Source of the DNA: Clostridium sp. AF27-2AA
Lineage (GTDB): Bacteria; Bacillota; Clostridia; Lachnospirales; Lachnospiraceae
DNA: 64,000 nucleotides
Assembly (NCBI RefSeq): GCF_003478505.1
Contig: NZ_QUFI01000009.1
Coordinates: 58,665 to 122,664 of the forward strand
Direction: 5' to 3'
The notes under the pieces were generated by a model that was not told the origin of the DNA, ran no database searches, and saw only the letters and a list, made by a program, of their open reading frames with translations. Made by a program: the position numbers and the translations under genes. The first letter of the stretch is position 1. The number at the start of each line of letters is the position of its first letter. Below, in pieces: positions 24,090-32,267 of this stretch.

Positions 24090-24716
24090 TAAAGAGTCGA
24101 TAGACTAAAGTACCACCATCCTCTTTTATTTCAACTGAATATCCATCCCGCCGCACCGCAGCGGCACATGAAGCAGTAAATCCGAAAAAGATTTGCTGCT
24201 TTTTTTGCGTCCATTTTTGGCAAATTTCCAAAAGTTCCGTATTAGACAGTGAAACCAAAAAAGGCTGCCATTTTTTTCAGACAGCGGGCAAAACGCAGCT
24301 TCCGAAACGCCTTATTGTCGGGAAAGACCGAGCCGCCGGAAAAGTTCTTGCCGGAAAGTCCGTCCATTCTGCTCTTTTGTGGTTTGTAGGGAGTAAGGGA
24401 AAAACGCCAGCCCGCAGCCTTTTATAAAAAAAGCTGGTTATAGATTTTCTGAAAAAGTGGCAGTAGCAAGTGAACGGCAGGCCGGCAGTTTCTTAGAGCA
24501 AGATTCTACCGAGGTGCCAAAATTCGCTTATCGCTCATTTTGCCCCTGCGGGAATCTTGTTGGGGAGTGCCTTCCCCAAACCCTGCTTATGCGGCTTGCG
24601 CCGCTGAAAAACCCCTCAAAATATTTTTCGGATTTTTCAAAAACAGTTCCGCTTCACACCCTGTTTTTCTCCTATTAGTGAGAGGACACCACGCACAGAA
24701 AGGAGGTCAACCACCT
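24090..24716. other. Non-coding region before mobC, candidate oriT of IME2
   Basis: 627 bp without a convincing gene. It contains TTGGGGA-gtgcct-TCCCCAA (24560-24579), a perfect 7-bp hairpin, followed by CCCTGCTTATGCGG and GCGG/CCGC repeats. It directly precedes mobC and the relaxase, where oriT is expected for MOBP elements. GC content rises near 24150, marking the likely start of the mobilization core. Confidence 0.45.
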
Positions 24717-25112
24717 ATGAAACGATACAACACGCCGCACCGCAGCCGGGTAGTCAAAACACGCATGACCGAGGAAGAATACGCCGAGTTTGCCCAGCGG
24801 CTTTCTGCTTACCACATGAGCCAAGCCGAGTTTATCCGGCAAGCCATAACCGGGGCAGCCATACGCCCCATCATAACCGTTTCCCCCATCAATGACGAGC
24901 TGCTTGCCGCTGTCGGGAAGCTGACCGCCGAATACGGGAGGATCGGCGGCAACTTAAACCAGATAGCCCGGACGCTGAACGAGTGGCACAGTCCCTATCC
25001 GCAGCTTGCCGGGGAGGTACGGGCGGCGGTTTCCGACCTTGCTGCCCTAAAGTTTGAAGTCTTGCAGAAAGTGGGTGACGCTGTTGGCAACATTCAAACA
25101 TATCAGCTCTAA
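24717..25112 (+). CDS. mobC: MobC-like relaxosome accessory protein
   Basis: A 131-residue DNA-binding accessory factor that would help the relaxase open oriT. The ribbon-helix-helix N-terminus is typical (V-V-K-T-R-M-T-E-E-E-Y-A-E-F), as is the MobC motif I-G-G-N-L-N-Q-I-A-R-T-L-N at about 80-95. A strong AAGGAGGTC precedes the ATG. It overlaps the relaxase gene and sits just after the candidate oriT. Confidence 0.85.
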   Translation: MKRYNTPHRSRVVKTRMTEEEYAEFAQRLSAYHMSQAEFIRQAITGAAIRPIITVSPINDELLAAVGKLTAEYGRIGGNLNQIARTLNEWHSPYPQLAGEVRAAVSDLAALKFEVLQKVGDAVGNIQTYQL

Positions 25113-26709
25113 AAACGCCGACTATGGCGCAGCGGAAGCCTATCTCACATTTGAGCATGACGAGTTTACCATGAAAGCCACCCTTGATGAAAACGGGCGG
25201 CTGATACCGAGGGAGGATTACCGCATTTCTTCCCTCAACTGCGGGGGCGAGGATTTCGCTGTTGCCTGTATGCGAGCCAATCTCCGCTATGAGAAAAACC
25301 AAAAACGGGAAGATGTGAAAAGCCACCACTATATCATCAGCTTTGACCCACGGGACGGGACAGACAACGGCTTGACCGTAGACCGGGCGCAGGAGCTGGG
25401 CGAGCAGTTCTGCAAGGAGCATTTCCCCGGACACCAAGCCCTAATCTGCACCCACCCGGACGGGCATAACCACAGCGGGAATATCCATGTGCATATCGTC
25501 ATCAACTCCCTGCGGATTTACGAAGTCCCGCTTCTGCCCTACATGGACAGACCAGCCGACACGCTGGAGGGCTGCAAGCACCGCTGCACCAACGCCGCTA
25601 TGGAATATTTCAAGAGCGAAGTCATGGAAATGTGCCACCGGGAGGGGCTTTACCAAATCGACCTCTTGAACGGCAGCAAGGAACGGATAACCGAACGGGA
25701 ATACTGGGCGGCAAAGAAAGGGCAGCTTGCCCTTGACAAAGAGAACGCCGCCAGAGAAGCCGCCGGACAGCCGACCAAGCCCACCAAGTTTGAAACGGAC
25801 AAGGCGAAGCTGCGCCGGACGATACGGCAGGCACTTTCCCAAGCTGGCAGCTTTGACGAGTTTTCTTCCCTTTTGCTGCGGGAGGGTGTGACCGTCAAGG
25901 AGAGCCGGGGGCGGCTTTCCTACCTCACGCCGGACAGGACAAAGCCTATCACAGCCCGGAAGCTGGGGGACGATTTTGACAAGGCTGCTGTCCTTGCCCT
26001 GCTCACGCAGAACGCCCACAGAGCTGCCGAACAGACCAAAGCCATACCCGAATACCCTGCCGCAGTTAAAAAGCCGTTACAAGGGGAAAAAGCTGCAAAA
26101 ACCACCCCGGCAGACAACACCTTGCAGCGCATGGTTGACCGGGAAGCCAAGCGAGCCGAGGGCAAGGGCGTGGGCTATGACCGCTGGGCGGCAAAGCACA
26201 ACCTAAAGCAAATGGCAGCTACCGTTACCGCCTATCAGCAGTACGGCTTTTCCTCCCCGGAGGAACTGGACGAAGCCTGTTCTGCCGCCTATGCCGCCAT
26301 GCAGGAAAGCCTTGCGTGGTTGAAGCAGGTGGAAAAGACGCTGAACGGGAAAAAGGAGCTGCAACGGCAGGTGCTTGCCTATTCCAAGACCCGCCCTGTC
26401 CGGGACGGGCTGAAACAGCAGAAAAACGCCAAAGCAAAAGCAGCCTACCGTCAGAAGCATGAAAGTGACTTTATCATAGCAGACGCAGCCGCCCGCTATT
26501 TCAGGGAGAACGGCATTTCCAAGCTGCCGAGCTATAAATCCCTGCAAGCAGAGATTGAAAGCCTTATCAAAGAGAAAAACAGCGGCTACAACGATTACCG
26601 GGCAAAACGGGAGGAGTACCGCCGCTTGCAGACTGTCAAGGGCAATATCGACCAGATTTTACGCCGGAGCGAGCCGCAGCGCAGAAAGGAGCAGAGCCAT
26701 GAACGGTAA
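25084..26709 (+). CDS. MOBP-type relaxase
   Basis: A relaxase (about 541 residues) that nicks IME2 at oriT. The N-terminal domain shows the MOBP signature: K-S-H-H-Y-I-I-S-F, then a histidine cluster H-N-H-S-G-N-I-H-V-H-I-V-I-N-S near residue 130. The rest is helical and basic, with repeated K-K/R-K stretches. The start is uncertain because no ATG is well placed: TTG 25084 or GTG 25075, both inside mobC after an AAAGTGGGTGA region. The stop overlaps the next gene. Confidence 0.88.
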   Translation: MATFKHISSKNADYGAAEAYLTFEHDEFTMKATLDENGRLIPREDYRISSLNCGGEDFAVACMRANLRYEKNQKREDVKSHHYIISFDPRDGTDNGLTVDRAQELGEQFCKEHFPGHQALICTHPDGHNHSGNIHVHIVINSLRIYEVPLLPYMDRPADTLEGCKHRCTNAAMEYFKSEVMEMCHREGLYQIDLLNGSKERITEREYWAAKKGQLALDKENAAREAAGQPTKPTKFETDKAKLRRTIRQALSQAGSFDEFSSLLLREGVTVKESRGRLSYLTPDRTKPITARKLGDDFDKAAVLALLTQNAHRAAEQTKAIPEYPAAVKKPLQGEKAAKTTPADNTLQRMVDREAKRAEGKGVGYDRWAAKHNLKQMAATVTAYQQYGFSSPEELDEACSAAYAAMQESLAWLKQVEKTLNGKKELQRQVLAYSKTRPVRDGLKQQKNAKAKAAYRQKHESDFIIADAAARYFRENGISKLPSYKSLQAEIESLIKEKNSGYNDYRAKREEYRRLQTVKGNIDQILRRSEPQRRKEQSHER

Positions 26710-27085
26710 TATCCCCCGCATGGACTACCGCCAGTACCGGGCAGCCCGCCGCCTTGTGCATGAGTGCTGCAACTATGACAGCGGGAACTGCCTGCTGTTG
26801 GAGGACGGCGAGCCTTGCGTGTGTGTACAGAGTATCAGCTATTCGCTGCTCTGCCGCTGGTTTACCGCCGCTGTCCTGCCCCTTGATGAAGCACTGGAAG
26901 CCGCCCTCTTGCGCCGGGGAAGCCGGAAACGCTGCGCTGTCTGCGGGGCGTTCTTCTTCCCAAAATCCAACCGGGGGAAATACTGCCCGGACTGCGCCGG
27001 ACGCATGAAGCGGATAAACGCCGCCAAACGGAAGCGGAAACAAAGGGAGAAATGTCACGCTTTAGGGCATTTCAAACCCGCATAA
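26699..27085 (+). CDS. Cysteine-rich zinc-binding protein
   Basis: A 128-residue protein starting at ATG 26699, overlapping the relaxase stop, with AAAGGAG (26686-26692) upstream. The N-terminal half has scattered Cys (E-C-C-N-Y-D-S-G-N-C). The C-terminal half has C-A-V-C and C-P-D-C pairs, a treble-clef or ribbon, then a strongly basic tail K-R-K-R-K-Q-R-E-K. Proteins of this kind accompany MOBP relaxases in Tn1549-like elements; function unknown. Confidence 0.7.
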   Translation: MNGNIPRMDYRQYRAARRLVHECCNYDSGNCLLLEDGEPCVCVQSISYSLLCRWFTAAVLPLDEALEAALLRRGSRKRCAVCGAFFFPKSNRGKYCPDCAGRMKRINAAKRKRKQREKCHALGHFKPA

Positions 27086-27194
27086 ATCAAGGCTTTTTTG
27101 GAGGGTGTCAAAGGGTGCGTGATACATTTATCCTTTTCCCTTAAAAACGCCCCCTAAAAGCGTAACAGAACCCACAGACAGACACCACAAGGAG

Positions 27195-27956
27195 GTGAAC
27201 CCTATCGCTGATTATATGACCGCAGGAACGGAGCTGCCCGCTTACCTGCCTTACCCCCGTTTCCTGCTGGAAACAGACCTATCCCACACCGCAAGAGAGT
27301 TATATGCGCTGCTGTTAGACCGTTCCACCCTTTCGCAGAAGAACGGCTGGCAGGACAGCGAGGGACGGACATACATTGTCTACCCCATAGCAGAGATAGC
27401 GGAAATGCTGGATAAAGGCTGCACCACCATAAAGGGCGCACTGAACGAACTGGACGCTGCCGGGCTGCTGGAACGCAGACGGACGGGCTTTTCTGCCGCC
27501 AACCGTCTGTATGTGAAAGTGCCGCCTATCCCAGTGGTACAGTTTTCCGACCAACTGACGGACGGAAAACCGCCCCTCATAAGGGCGGGAAACCGACCAA
27601 CTGACAGCCGGAAAACTGACCTTATGACGGTCGGAAAACCGTCCCCTAACCAAACTAATATAAACAACCTAATAGAGAGCCAAACAAAAGGAGCGAGTGA
27701 GGGGCAGCCCCCCGCCGCTTATGGCAGATATAAAAATGTATTTCTTTCTGACACAGAACTTTTGGAGCTGGAACAGGACTTCCCCGGCAAGTGGGAGTAT
27801 TACCTTGACCGCCTTTCCTGCCACATCGCTTCCACCGGGAAGCAGTACCAGAGCCATGCAGCCACCATTTACAAGTGGGCGCAGGAGGACGCTGCCAAAG
27901 AGAAGCCAAAGAAAGGCATACCGGACTATTCATTCAAGGAGGGAGAAAGCCTATGA
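27195..27956 (+). CDS. RepA_N-family replication initiator of IME2
   Basis: An initiator of about 253 residues. The RepA_N winged-helix domain fills the first 115 residues (L-P-Y-P-R-F-L-L and the signature A-R-E-L-Y-A-L-L-L-D-R). A repeat-rich middle and a C-terminal domain with Y-Y-L-D-R-L-S-C-H-I-A-S-T-G follow. The start is odd: AAGGAGGTGAACCCT is followed by ATC where an ATG would be expected, so GTG 27195 or ATG 27216 must be used. It overlaps the next gene by 4 bp. Confidence 0.82.
   Translation: MNPIADYMTAGTELPAYLPYPRFLLETDLSHTARELYALLLDRSTLSQKNGWQDSEGRTYIVYPIAEIAEMLDKGCTTIKGALNELDAAGLLERRRTGFSAANRLYVKVPPIPVVQFSDQLTDGKPPLIRAGNRPTDSRKTDLMTVGKPSPNQTNINNLIESQTKGASEGQPPAAYGRYKNVFLSDTELLELEQDFPGKWEYYLDRLSCHIASTGKQYQSHAATIYKWAQEDAAKEKPKKGIPDYSFKEGESL
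27547..27640. repeat. Repeats inside the IME2 rep gene, candidate origin
   Basis: CCGACCAACTGAC starts two near-identical 24-bp units (27547-27570 and 27593-27616, period 46), each ending CGGAAAAC. A related GGTCGGAAAACC follows at 27629-27640. The position in the middle of a RepA_N gene matches the host ICE repA. Confidence 0.6.
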
Positions 27957-28807
27957 CCGATACAATCCACAACACCATACTGCCTATGACCGACACCACA
28001 GCCGAGCCGGAGGATTACACCGGGGAGGACGGGCTTTTATACTGCGGCAAATGCCGGAAACCCAAAGAAGCCTATTTCCCGGAGGGCAAGACCTTTTTCG
28101 GGCGTGACCGCCACCCGTCAGAGTGCGACTGCCAGCGGGCAGCCCGTAAGGAACGGGAAGCCGCCGAGAAGCGGCGCAGCCACCTTGAAACGGTGGAACG
28201 GCTGAAACGGCAGGGCTTTACAGACAAGACCATGCAGGACTGGACATTTGCCAACGATAACGGCAGCTGCCCGCAGATGAAGAACGCCGCCGGATATGTG
28301 GCACGCTGGGAACAGATAAAGGACGGGAACTACGGGCTGCTCTTGTGGGGCAGGGTAGGCACTGGGAAAAGCTATTTTGCCGGGTGTATTGCAAACGCCC
28401 TCATGGAGCAGGAAGTCCCGGTGTGCATGACAAACTTTGCAGCAATATTAAACGACCTTGCCGCCAGCTTTGCGGGCAGGAACGAATATATTTCCCGCCT
28501 TTGCAGCTTCCCCCTGCTCATCATTGACGATTTTGGAATGGAGCGTGGCACAGAATACGGTCTGGAACAGGTCTACAATGTGATTGACAGCCGCTACCGG
28601 AGCAGGAAGCCGCTGATTGTGACGACCAACCTCACGCTGGAGGAATTGCAGCACCCGGAGGACACCGCCCACGCCCGGATTTATGACCGCCTGCTTGAAA
28701 TGTGTTCCCCTCTCTGCTTTACCGGGGAGAATTTGAGGAAAGCCGCCGCACAGGGAAAAATGGAACAGCTGAAACGGCTGCTTGCCGGAAAGGAGATTTG
28801 CCTATGA
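27953..28807 (+). CDS. IstB/DnaC-like ATPase
   Basis: A 284-residue AAA+ protein, probably a helicase loader working with the RepA_N initiator. An N-terminal zinc-binding segment (Y-C-G-K-C-R-K-P ... C-D-C) is followed by Walker A W-G-R-V-G-T-G-K-S-Y at about 125 and Walker B L-L-I-I-D-D-F-G at about 185; I-V-T-T-N-L is sensor 1. ATG 27953 overlaps the rep stop (ATGA). The 3' end overlaps tnpW by 4 bp. Confidence 0.85.
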   Translation: MTDTIHNTILPMTDTTAEPEDYTGEDGLLYCGKCRKPKEAYFPEGKTFFGRDRHPSECDCQRAARKEREAAEKRRSHLETVERLKRQGFTDKTMQDWTFANDNGSCPQMKNAAGYVARWEQIKDGNYGLLLWGRVGTGKSYFAGCIANALMEQEVPVCMTNFAAILNDLAASFAGRNEYISRLCSFPLLIIDDFGMERGTEYGLEQVYNVIDSRYRSRKPLIVTTNLTLEELQHPEDTAHARIYDRLLEMCSPLCFTGENLRKAAAQGKMEQLKRLLAGKEICL

Positions 28808-28998
28808 CCGACACCCAGAGAAACAAACGCCCTGCCCGCCGCCCGGACTGCGTGACCGAAACGAGGATAGGCAACACAATCCTTGTGGTGTCTGGCTTTT
28901 TCAAGGAGGGGGCGACCGACACCGCCGCTGACAAGATGATGAAAGTGCTGGAAGCAGAAGCCGCCGCCGGATATTTGACCTGTGATAAGCCTGATTGA
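28804..28998 (+). CDS. tnpW: TnpW-family transposon protein
   Basis: A 64-residue protein with the TnpW pattern: R-R-P-D-C-V-T-E-T-R-I-G-N-T-I-L-V-V-S-G-F-F then A-D-K-M-M-K-V-L-E. This family was named from Tn4451; its function is unknown. It starts with ATG overlapping the preceding stop and lies between the ATPase and recombinase genes. Confidence 0.8.
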   Translation: MTDTQRNKRPARRPDCVTETRIGNTILVVSGFFKEGATDTAADKMMKVLEAEAAAGYLTCDKPD

Positions 28999-29056
28999 AA
29001 AACCGTCATTTTTACCGACCGTAAAGAAGCAGATTTGACGCTTTTGCCGCTATACA

Positions 29057-29109
29057 GACAGCCGCCCCATGTGGTACAATCAAGGTACGGAATAGTGGGG
29101 CTGGCTGTC
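29057..29109 (+). promoter_or_regulatory. Inverted repeat around the recombinase -10 box (IME2)
   Basis: GACAGCCGCCCCA (29057-29069) pairs with TGGGGCTGGCTGTC (29096-29109), 13 bp with one bulged T, enclosing TACAAT (29075-29080). It matches the layout before the IME1 recombinase, and both share GGTAC ... GGTA next to the -10. Confidence 0.65.
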
Positions 29110-29125
29110 GGAAACGGAGGAATTT

Positions 29126-30751
29126 ATGTTAAGACAGACCACCCAGCAACTCATTACCGCCCTTTACCCAAGACTGTCCCATGAGGACGAGCTGCAAGGC
29201 GAGAGCAATTCCATTTCCAACCAAAAGAGGATTTTGGAAACCTATGCCAAACAGAATGGATTTTCTAATCTGCGCTGGTACACCGACGACGGTTATTCCG
29301 GTGCGAACTTTCAAAGACCCGGATTTCAAGCCATGCTTGCAGACATTGAAGCAGGGAAAGTCGGGACAGTTATCGTCAAGGATATGTCGAGGTTAGGGCG
29401 AAACTACTTACAGGTGGGAATGTACACAGAAATGATTTTCCCACAGAAAGGTGTCCGCTTCATCGCTATCAATGACGGAGTGGACAGCGCACAGGGGGAA
29501 AATGATTTTGCCCCGCTGCGGAACATTTTTAACGAATGGCTGGTGAGAGATACGAGCAAGAAAATCAAGGCAGTAAAACGCTCTAAGGGCATGAGCGGAA
29601 AGCCCATCACAAGCAAGCCCGTCTATGGCTACCTCATGGACGAGGACGAAAACTTTATCATTGACGAGGAAGCCGCCCCGGTGGTACGGCAGATTTACAG
29701 CCTTTGCCTTGCCGGGAACGGTCCGACCAAGATAGCCCGTATGCTGACCGAGCAGCAAATCCCCACGCCGGGGACGCTGGAATACCGCAGGACGGGCAGC
29801 ACCCGCCGCTACCACCCCGGCTATGAGTGCAAGTGGGCGACCAATACCGTGGTTCATCTGCTGGAAAACCGGGAATATACGGGCTGTCTGGTAAACTTTA
29901 AGACCGAGAAGCCGTCCTACAAGCTGAAACACAGCATAGAAAATCCCCCGGAAAAGCAGGCGGTTTTTGAGAACCACCATGAGCCTATCATTGACCGGGA
30001 AACGTGGGAACGGGTGCAGGAGTTACGCAAGCAGCGCAAACGCCCCAACCGTTATGACGAAGTGGGCTTGTTCTCCGGCATACTCTTTTGTGCCGACTGC
30101 GGCAGCGTCATGTACCAGCAGCGATACCAGACGGACAAGCGCAAGCAGGACTGTTATATCTGCGGAAGCTACAAGAAACGCACCGCCGACTGCACAGCGC
30201 ACTTTATCCGCACTGACCTCTTGACCGCTGGCGTACTCTCCAATCTGCGGAAAGTTACCAGCTATGCGGCAAAGCATGAAGCCCGGTTTATGAAGCTTTT
30301 AATCGAGCAGAATGAGGACGGGGACAGACGCAGGAACGCCGCCAAGAAAAAGGAGCTGGAAGCCGCCGAGAAACGCATAGCCGAGTTATCTGCTATCTTC
30401 AAGCGGCTGTATGAGGACAGCGTAACCGGGCGCATATCGGACGAGCGTTTCACAGAGCTGTCGGCAGACTATGAAGCCGAGCAGAAAGAACTGAAAGAAC
30501 GTGCCGCCAGACTGCGGGAAGAACTTTCCAAAGCGCAGGAAGCCACCGCAAACGCTGAAAAGTTTATGAATGTGGTACGCAGGCACACTACCATTGAAGA
30601 ACTTACCCCTACTCTGCTGCGGGAGTTTGTGGAGAAAATCGTTGTCCATGAAAGCGTTGCCCTTGACGGGAAACGCCGGGGCAAGTTACGCAGACAGGAA
30701 ATCGAAATCTATTATTCTTTTGTCGGCAAGGTAGAACTGCCCGACACCTAA
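29126..30751 (+). CDS. Large serine recombinase of IME2
   Basis: A 541-residue recombinase for IME2 integration and excision. The resolvase domain starts A-L-Y-P-R-L-S with nucleophile Ser18; D-M-S-R-L-G-R-N is at about 90. A recombinase domain follows (about 160-270), then a zinc ribbon with C-A-D-C-G and C-Y-I-C-G (about 325-360), a coiled coil (about 395-470), and a C-terminal segment with E-I-Y-Y-S-F-V-G-K. It is similar in length and layout to the IME1 enzyme but clearly divergent. Predicted crossover AA. The gene is intact and lies at the right end of its element. Confidence 0.95.
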   Translation: MLRQTTQQLITALYPRLSHEDELQGESNSISNQKRILETYAKQNGFSNLRWYTDDGYSGANFQRPGFQAMLADIEAGKVGTVIVKDMSRLGRNYLQVGMYTEMIFPQKGVRFIAINDGVDSAQGENDFAPLRNIFNEWLVRDTSKKIKAVKRSKGMSGKPITSKPVYGYLMDEDENFIIDEEAAPVVRQIYSLCLAGNGPTKIARMLTEQQIPTPGTLEYRRTGSTRRYHPGYECKWATNTVVHLLENREYTGCLVNFKTEKPSYKLKHSIENPPEKQAVFENHHEPIIDRETWERVQELRKQRKRPNRYDEVGLFSGILFCADCGSVMYQQRYQTDKRKQDCYICGSYKKRTADCTAHFIRTDLLTAGVLSNLRKVTSYAAKHEARFMKLLIEQNEDGDRRRNAAKKKELEAAEKRIAELSAIFKRLYEDSVTGRISDERFTELSADYEAEQKELKERAARLREELSKAQEATANAEKFMNVVRRHTTIEELTPTLLREFVEKIVVHESVALDGKRRGKLRRQEIEIYYSFVGKVELPDT

Positions 30752-30759
30752 CCGCCCGA

Positions 30760-30806
30760 CCTATCCGACATACCTCATGTGCCGGATAGGAACGGCAAAA
30801 TTTTTT
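30760..30806 (+). terminator. Terminator of the IME2 recombinase
   Basis: CCTATCCG (30760-30767) pairs with CGGATAGG (30783-30790); the inner ACAT/ATGT extends the stem across a 2-nt bulge. T6 follows at 30801-30806. It may also shield IME2 from host ICE transcription. Confidence 0.65.
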
Positions 30807-30841
30807 ACACTTCTATTACTTCTTTATCACACATAAGCAAA

Positions 30842-30932
30842 ATCACAAGGGGTCAAGCAGCTCATGGCGGGGGGCGGTATTGTAATTGTGGCACAGACGG
30901 TAATTCCGCAGCTTACAAGCCTGTTTTCCTAA
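30842..30932 (+). pseudogene. Maff2-family protein, 3' part separated by IME2
   Basis: Continues maff2 after the AA crossover: K-S-Q-G-V-K-Q-L-M-A-G-G-G-I-V-I-V-A-Q-T, then I-P-Q-L-T-S-L-F-S and the stop. The G-x-K-Q-L-M-A-G-G-G block and the second membrane segment are typical of Maff2. It has no start of its own. virB6 begins 4 bp after its stop, so this was once translationally linked. Confidence 0.88.
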
Positions 30933-30935
30933 GTC

Positions 30936-31808
30936 ATGGGAGCGATTCTCGACAAGATAACTGAATTTATAAAGGAAATACTGCAAGGGTGGGTCATGGA
31001 CAACCTTACTACGATGTTTACAGATGTGAATGATAAGGTCGGAACAATCGCAGGGGAAGTCGGCAGGACACCCAGTTCATGGAACAGCGGAGTGTTTTCT
31101 ATGATAGAGAACCTTTCGGAAAATGTGATGATACCCATAGCGGGCATGATCATCAGTGCGATACTCTGCTATGAGCTGATTACAATGGTCATGGATAAGA
31201 ACAATATGCATGAAGTAGGAAGCGAGTTCTTTTTCCGTTACCTTATCAAAGCCTGTATCGCTGTGCTGCTTCTCAGCTACACCTTTGACATCACAATGGC
31301 GATTTTTGATGTGGGAAACCATATCGTGACCAGAGCAGGCGGTATTGTTTCGGGTTCCACTACCATTGATGTGACGGATACCCTAAAAACCATGTTTGAC
31401 AGTCAGATTGATACAATGGGCATCGGCGAGCTGATCGGGCTTGGTATCGAAACTATGATTGTCAGCTTATGTATGAAAATCATCTCCCTGCTTATTACCG
31501 TCATGCTTTTCGGGAGAATGATTGAAATCTACCTTTATATTTCAGTAGCTCCGGTTCCCTTTGCCACATTCAGTAACCGGGAATGGGGCGGTATCGGCAA
31601 CAATTATATCAAGGGACTGTGTTCACTGGCGTTTCAGGGATTTTTCATTATGGTATGCGTGGCAATCTATGCGGTGCTGGTATCCGGCATTGCGGTTGCG
31701 GACAATCTGCACACAGCACTGTGGTCGGTGGCAGCTTATACCGTTGTTCTGTGTTTCAGCCTGTTCAAGACAGGTTCCCTTGCGAAATCAATCTGGAATG
31801 CTCATTAG
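30936..31808 (+). CDS. VirB6/TrbL-like membrane channel protein
   Basis: A 290-residue polytopic membrane protein of the mating channel. Hydrophobic segments lie at about 65-87, 100-125, 170-205, 232-255 and 262-282, with a soluble N-terminus. The composition and position between Maff2 and PrgI match the CD1112-type VirB6/TrbL proteins of clostridial ICEs. It may depend on transcription through IME2 or on a promoter inside it, since IME2 separates it from upstream transfer genes. Confidence 0.83.
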   Translation: MGAILDKITEFIKEILQGWVMDNLTTMFTDVNDKVGTIAGEVGRTPSSWNSGVFSMIENLSENVMIPIAGMIISAILCYELITMVMDKNNMHEVGSEFFFRYLIKACIAVLLLSYTFDITMAIFDVGNHIVTRAGGIVSGSTTIDVTDTLKTMFDSQIDTMGIGELIGLGIETMIVSLCMKIISLLITVMLFGRMIEIYLYISVAPVPFATFSNREWGGIGNNYIKGLCSLAFQGFFIMVCVAIYAVLVSGIAVADNLHTALWSVAAYTVVLCFSLFKTGSLAKSIWNAH

Positions 31809-31871
31809 AACACATTTCAAAGAAAGGAGGGAACAGCCGGGGCTTGCAGTATCAGCTCCGGCTGTGATGTT

Positions 31872-32267
31872 ATGGCAATATCCGTAGCAGTGCCAAAGAA
31901 TTTAAGCGGCATAAAGACAAAAGTAGCGTTAAATCTGACGAAACGCCAGCTTATTTGCTTCAGCGGTGCAGGTGCGGTAGGGATTCCCTTTTACATTTTT
32001 ACAAAAGGGTTTATCGGCACACAGGCATCGGCACTTTTGATGGTAGCGGTCATGCTGCCTTTTTTCTTTCTGGCAATGTATGAGAAGGACGGATTTCCGG
32101 CAGAGAAGATTCTGTATTTTATGATAAGGCAGAAATTCCTCACACCGGGGATTCGTCCCTACAAATCAGAAAATATTTACAGAAGATTAGAAGAAACAGA
32201 GCGTATAAAAGAGGAGGTGCGTAAACTTGAAGAAAAAGCAGGCGGCAGAAAAGCCGGACAGACATAA
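31872..32267 (+). CDS. PrgI-family conjugation protein
   Basis: A 131-residue membrane protein (VirB3-like position) with the start V-P-K-N-L-S-G-I-K-T-K-V-A-L-N-L-T-K-R-Q and two transmembrane helices (about 28-45 and 52-68), then Y-E-K-D-G-F-P-A-E. PrgI proteins anchor the VirB4 ATPase at the membrane. The 3' end overlaps virB4 by 41 bp, as usual for the pair. Confidence 0.88.
   Translation: MAISVAVPKNLSGIKTKVALNLTKRQLICFSGAGAVGIPFYIFTKGFIGTQASALLMVAVMLPFFFLAMYEKDGFPAEKILYFMIRQKFLTPGIRPYKSENIYRRLEETERIKEEVRKLEEKAGGRKAGQT

Larger units (their letters stand above)
23005..30841 (+). mobile_element. IME2: 7.84-kb mobilizable element nested in maff2
   Basis: The crossover dinucleotide is AA (23003-23004 and 30840-30841); removal restores maff2 in frame. 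Joining the ends gives a dyad around AGCA-AA-TGCT with outer arms TATTACTT and AAGTAATA and inner CACAT/ATGTG, a convincing attP. Contents: an AT-rich left part with a small secreted-protein relic and a lipoprotein, then a GC-rich core with MobC, MOBP relaxase, RepA_N, IstB-like ATPase, TnpW and a large serine recombinase at the right end. Confidence 0.88.

Noticed and set aside
24457..24678. 73-codon frame in the candidate oriT region of IME2
   Set aside because: No ribosome site, unlikely composition, and it overlaps hairpin-rich DNA typical of oriT.
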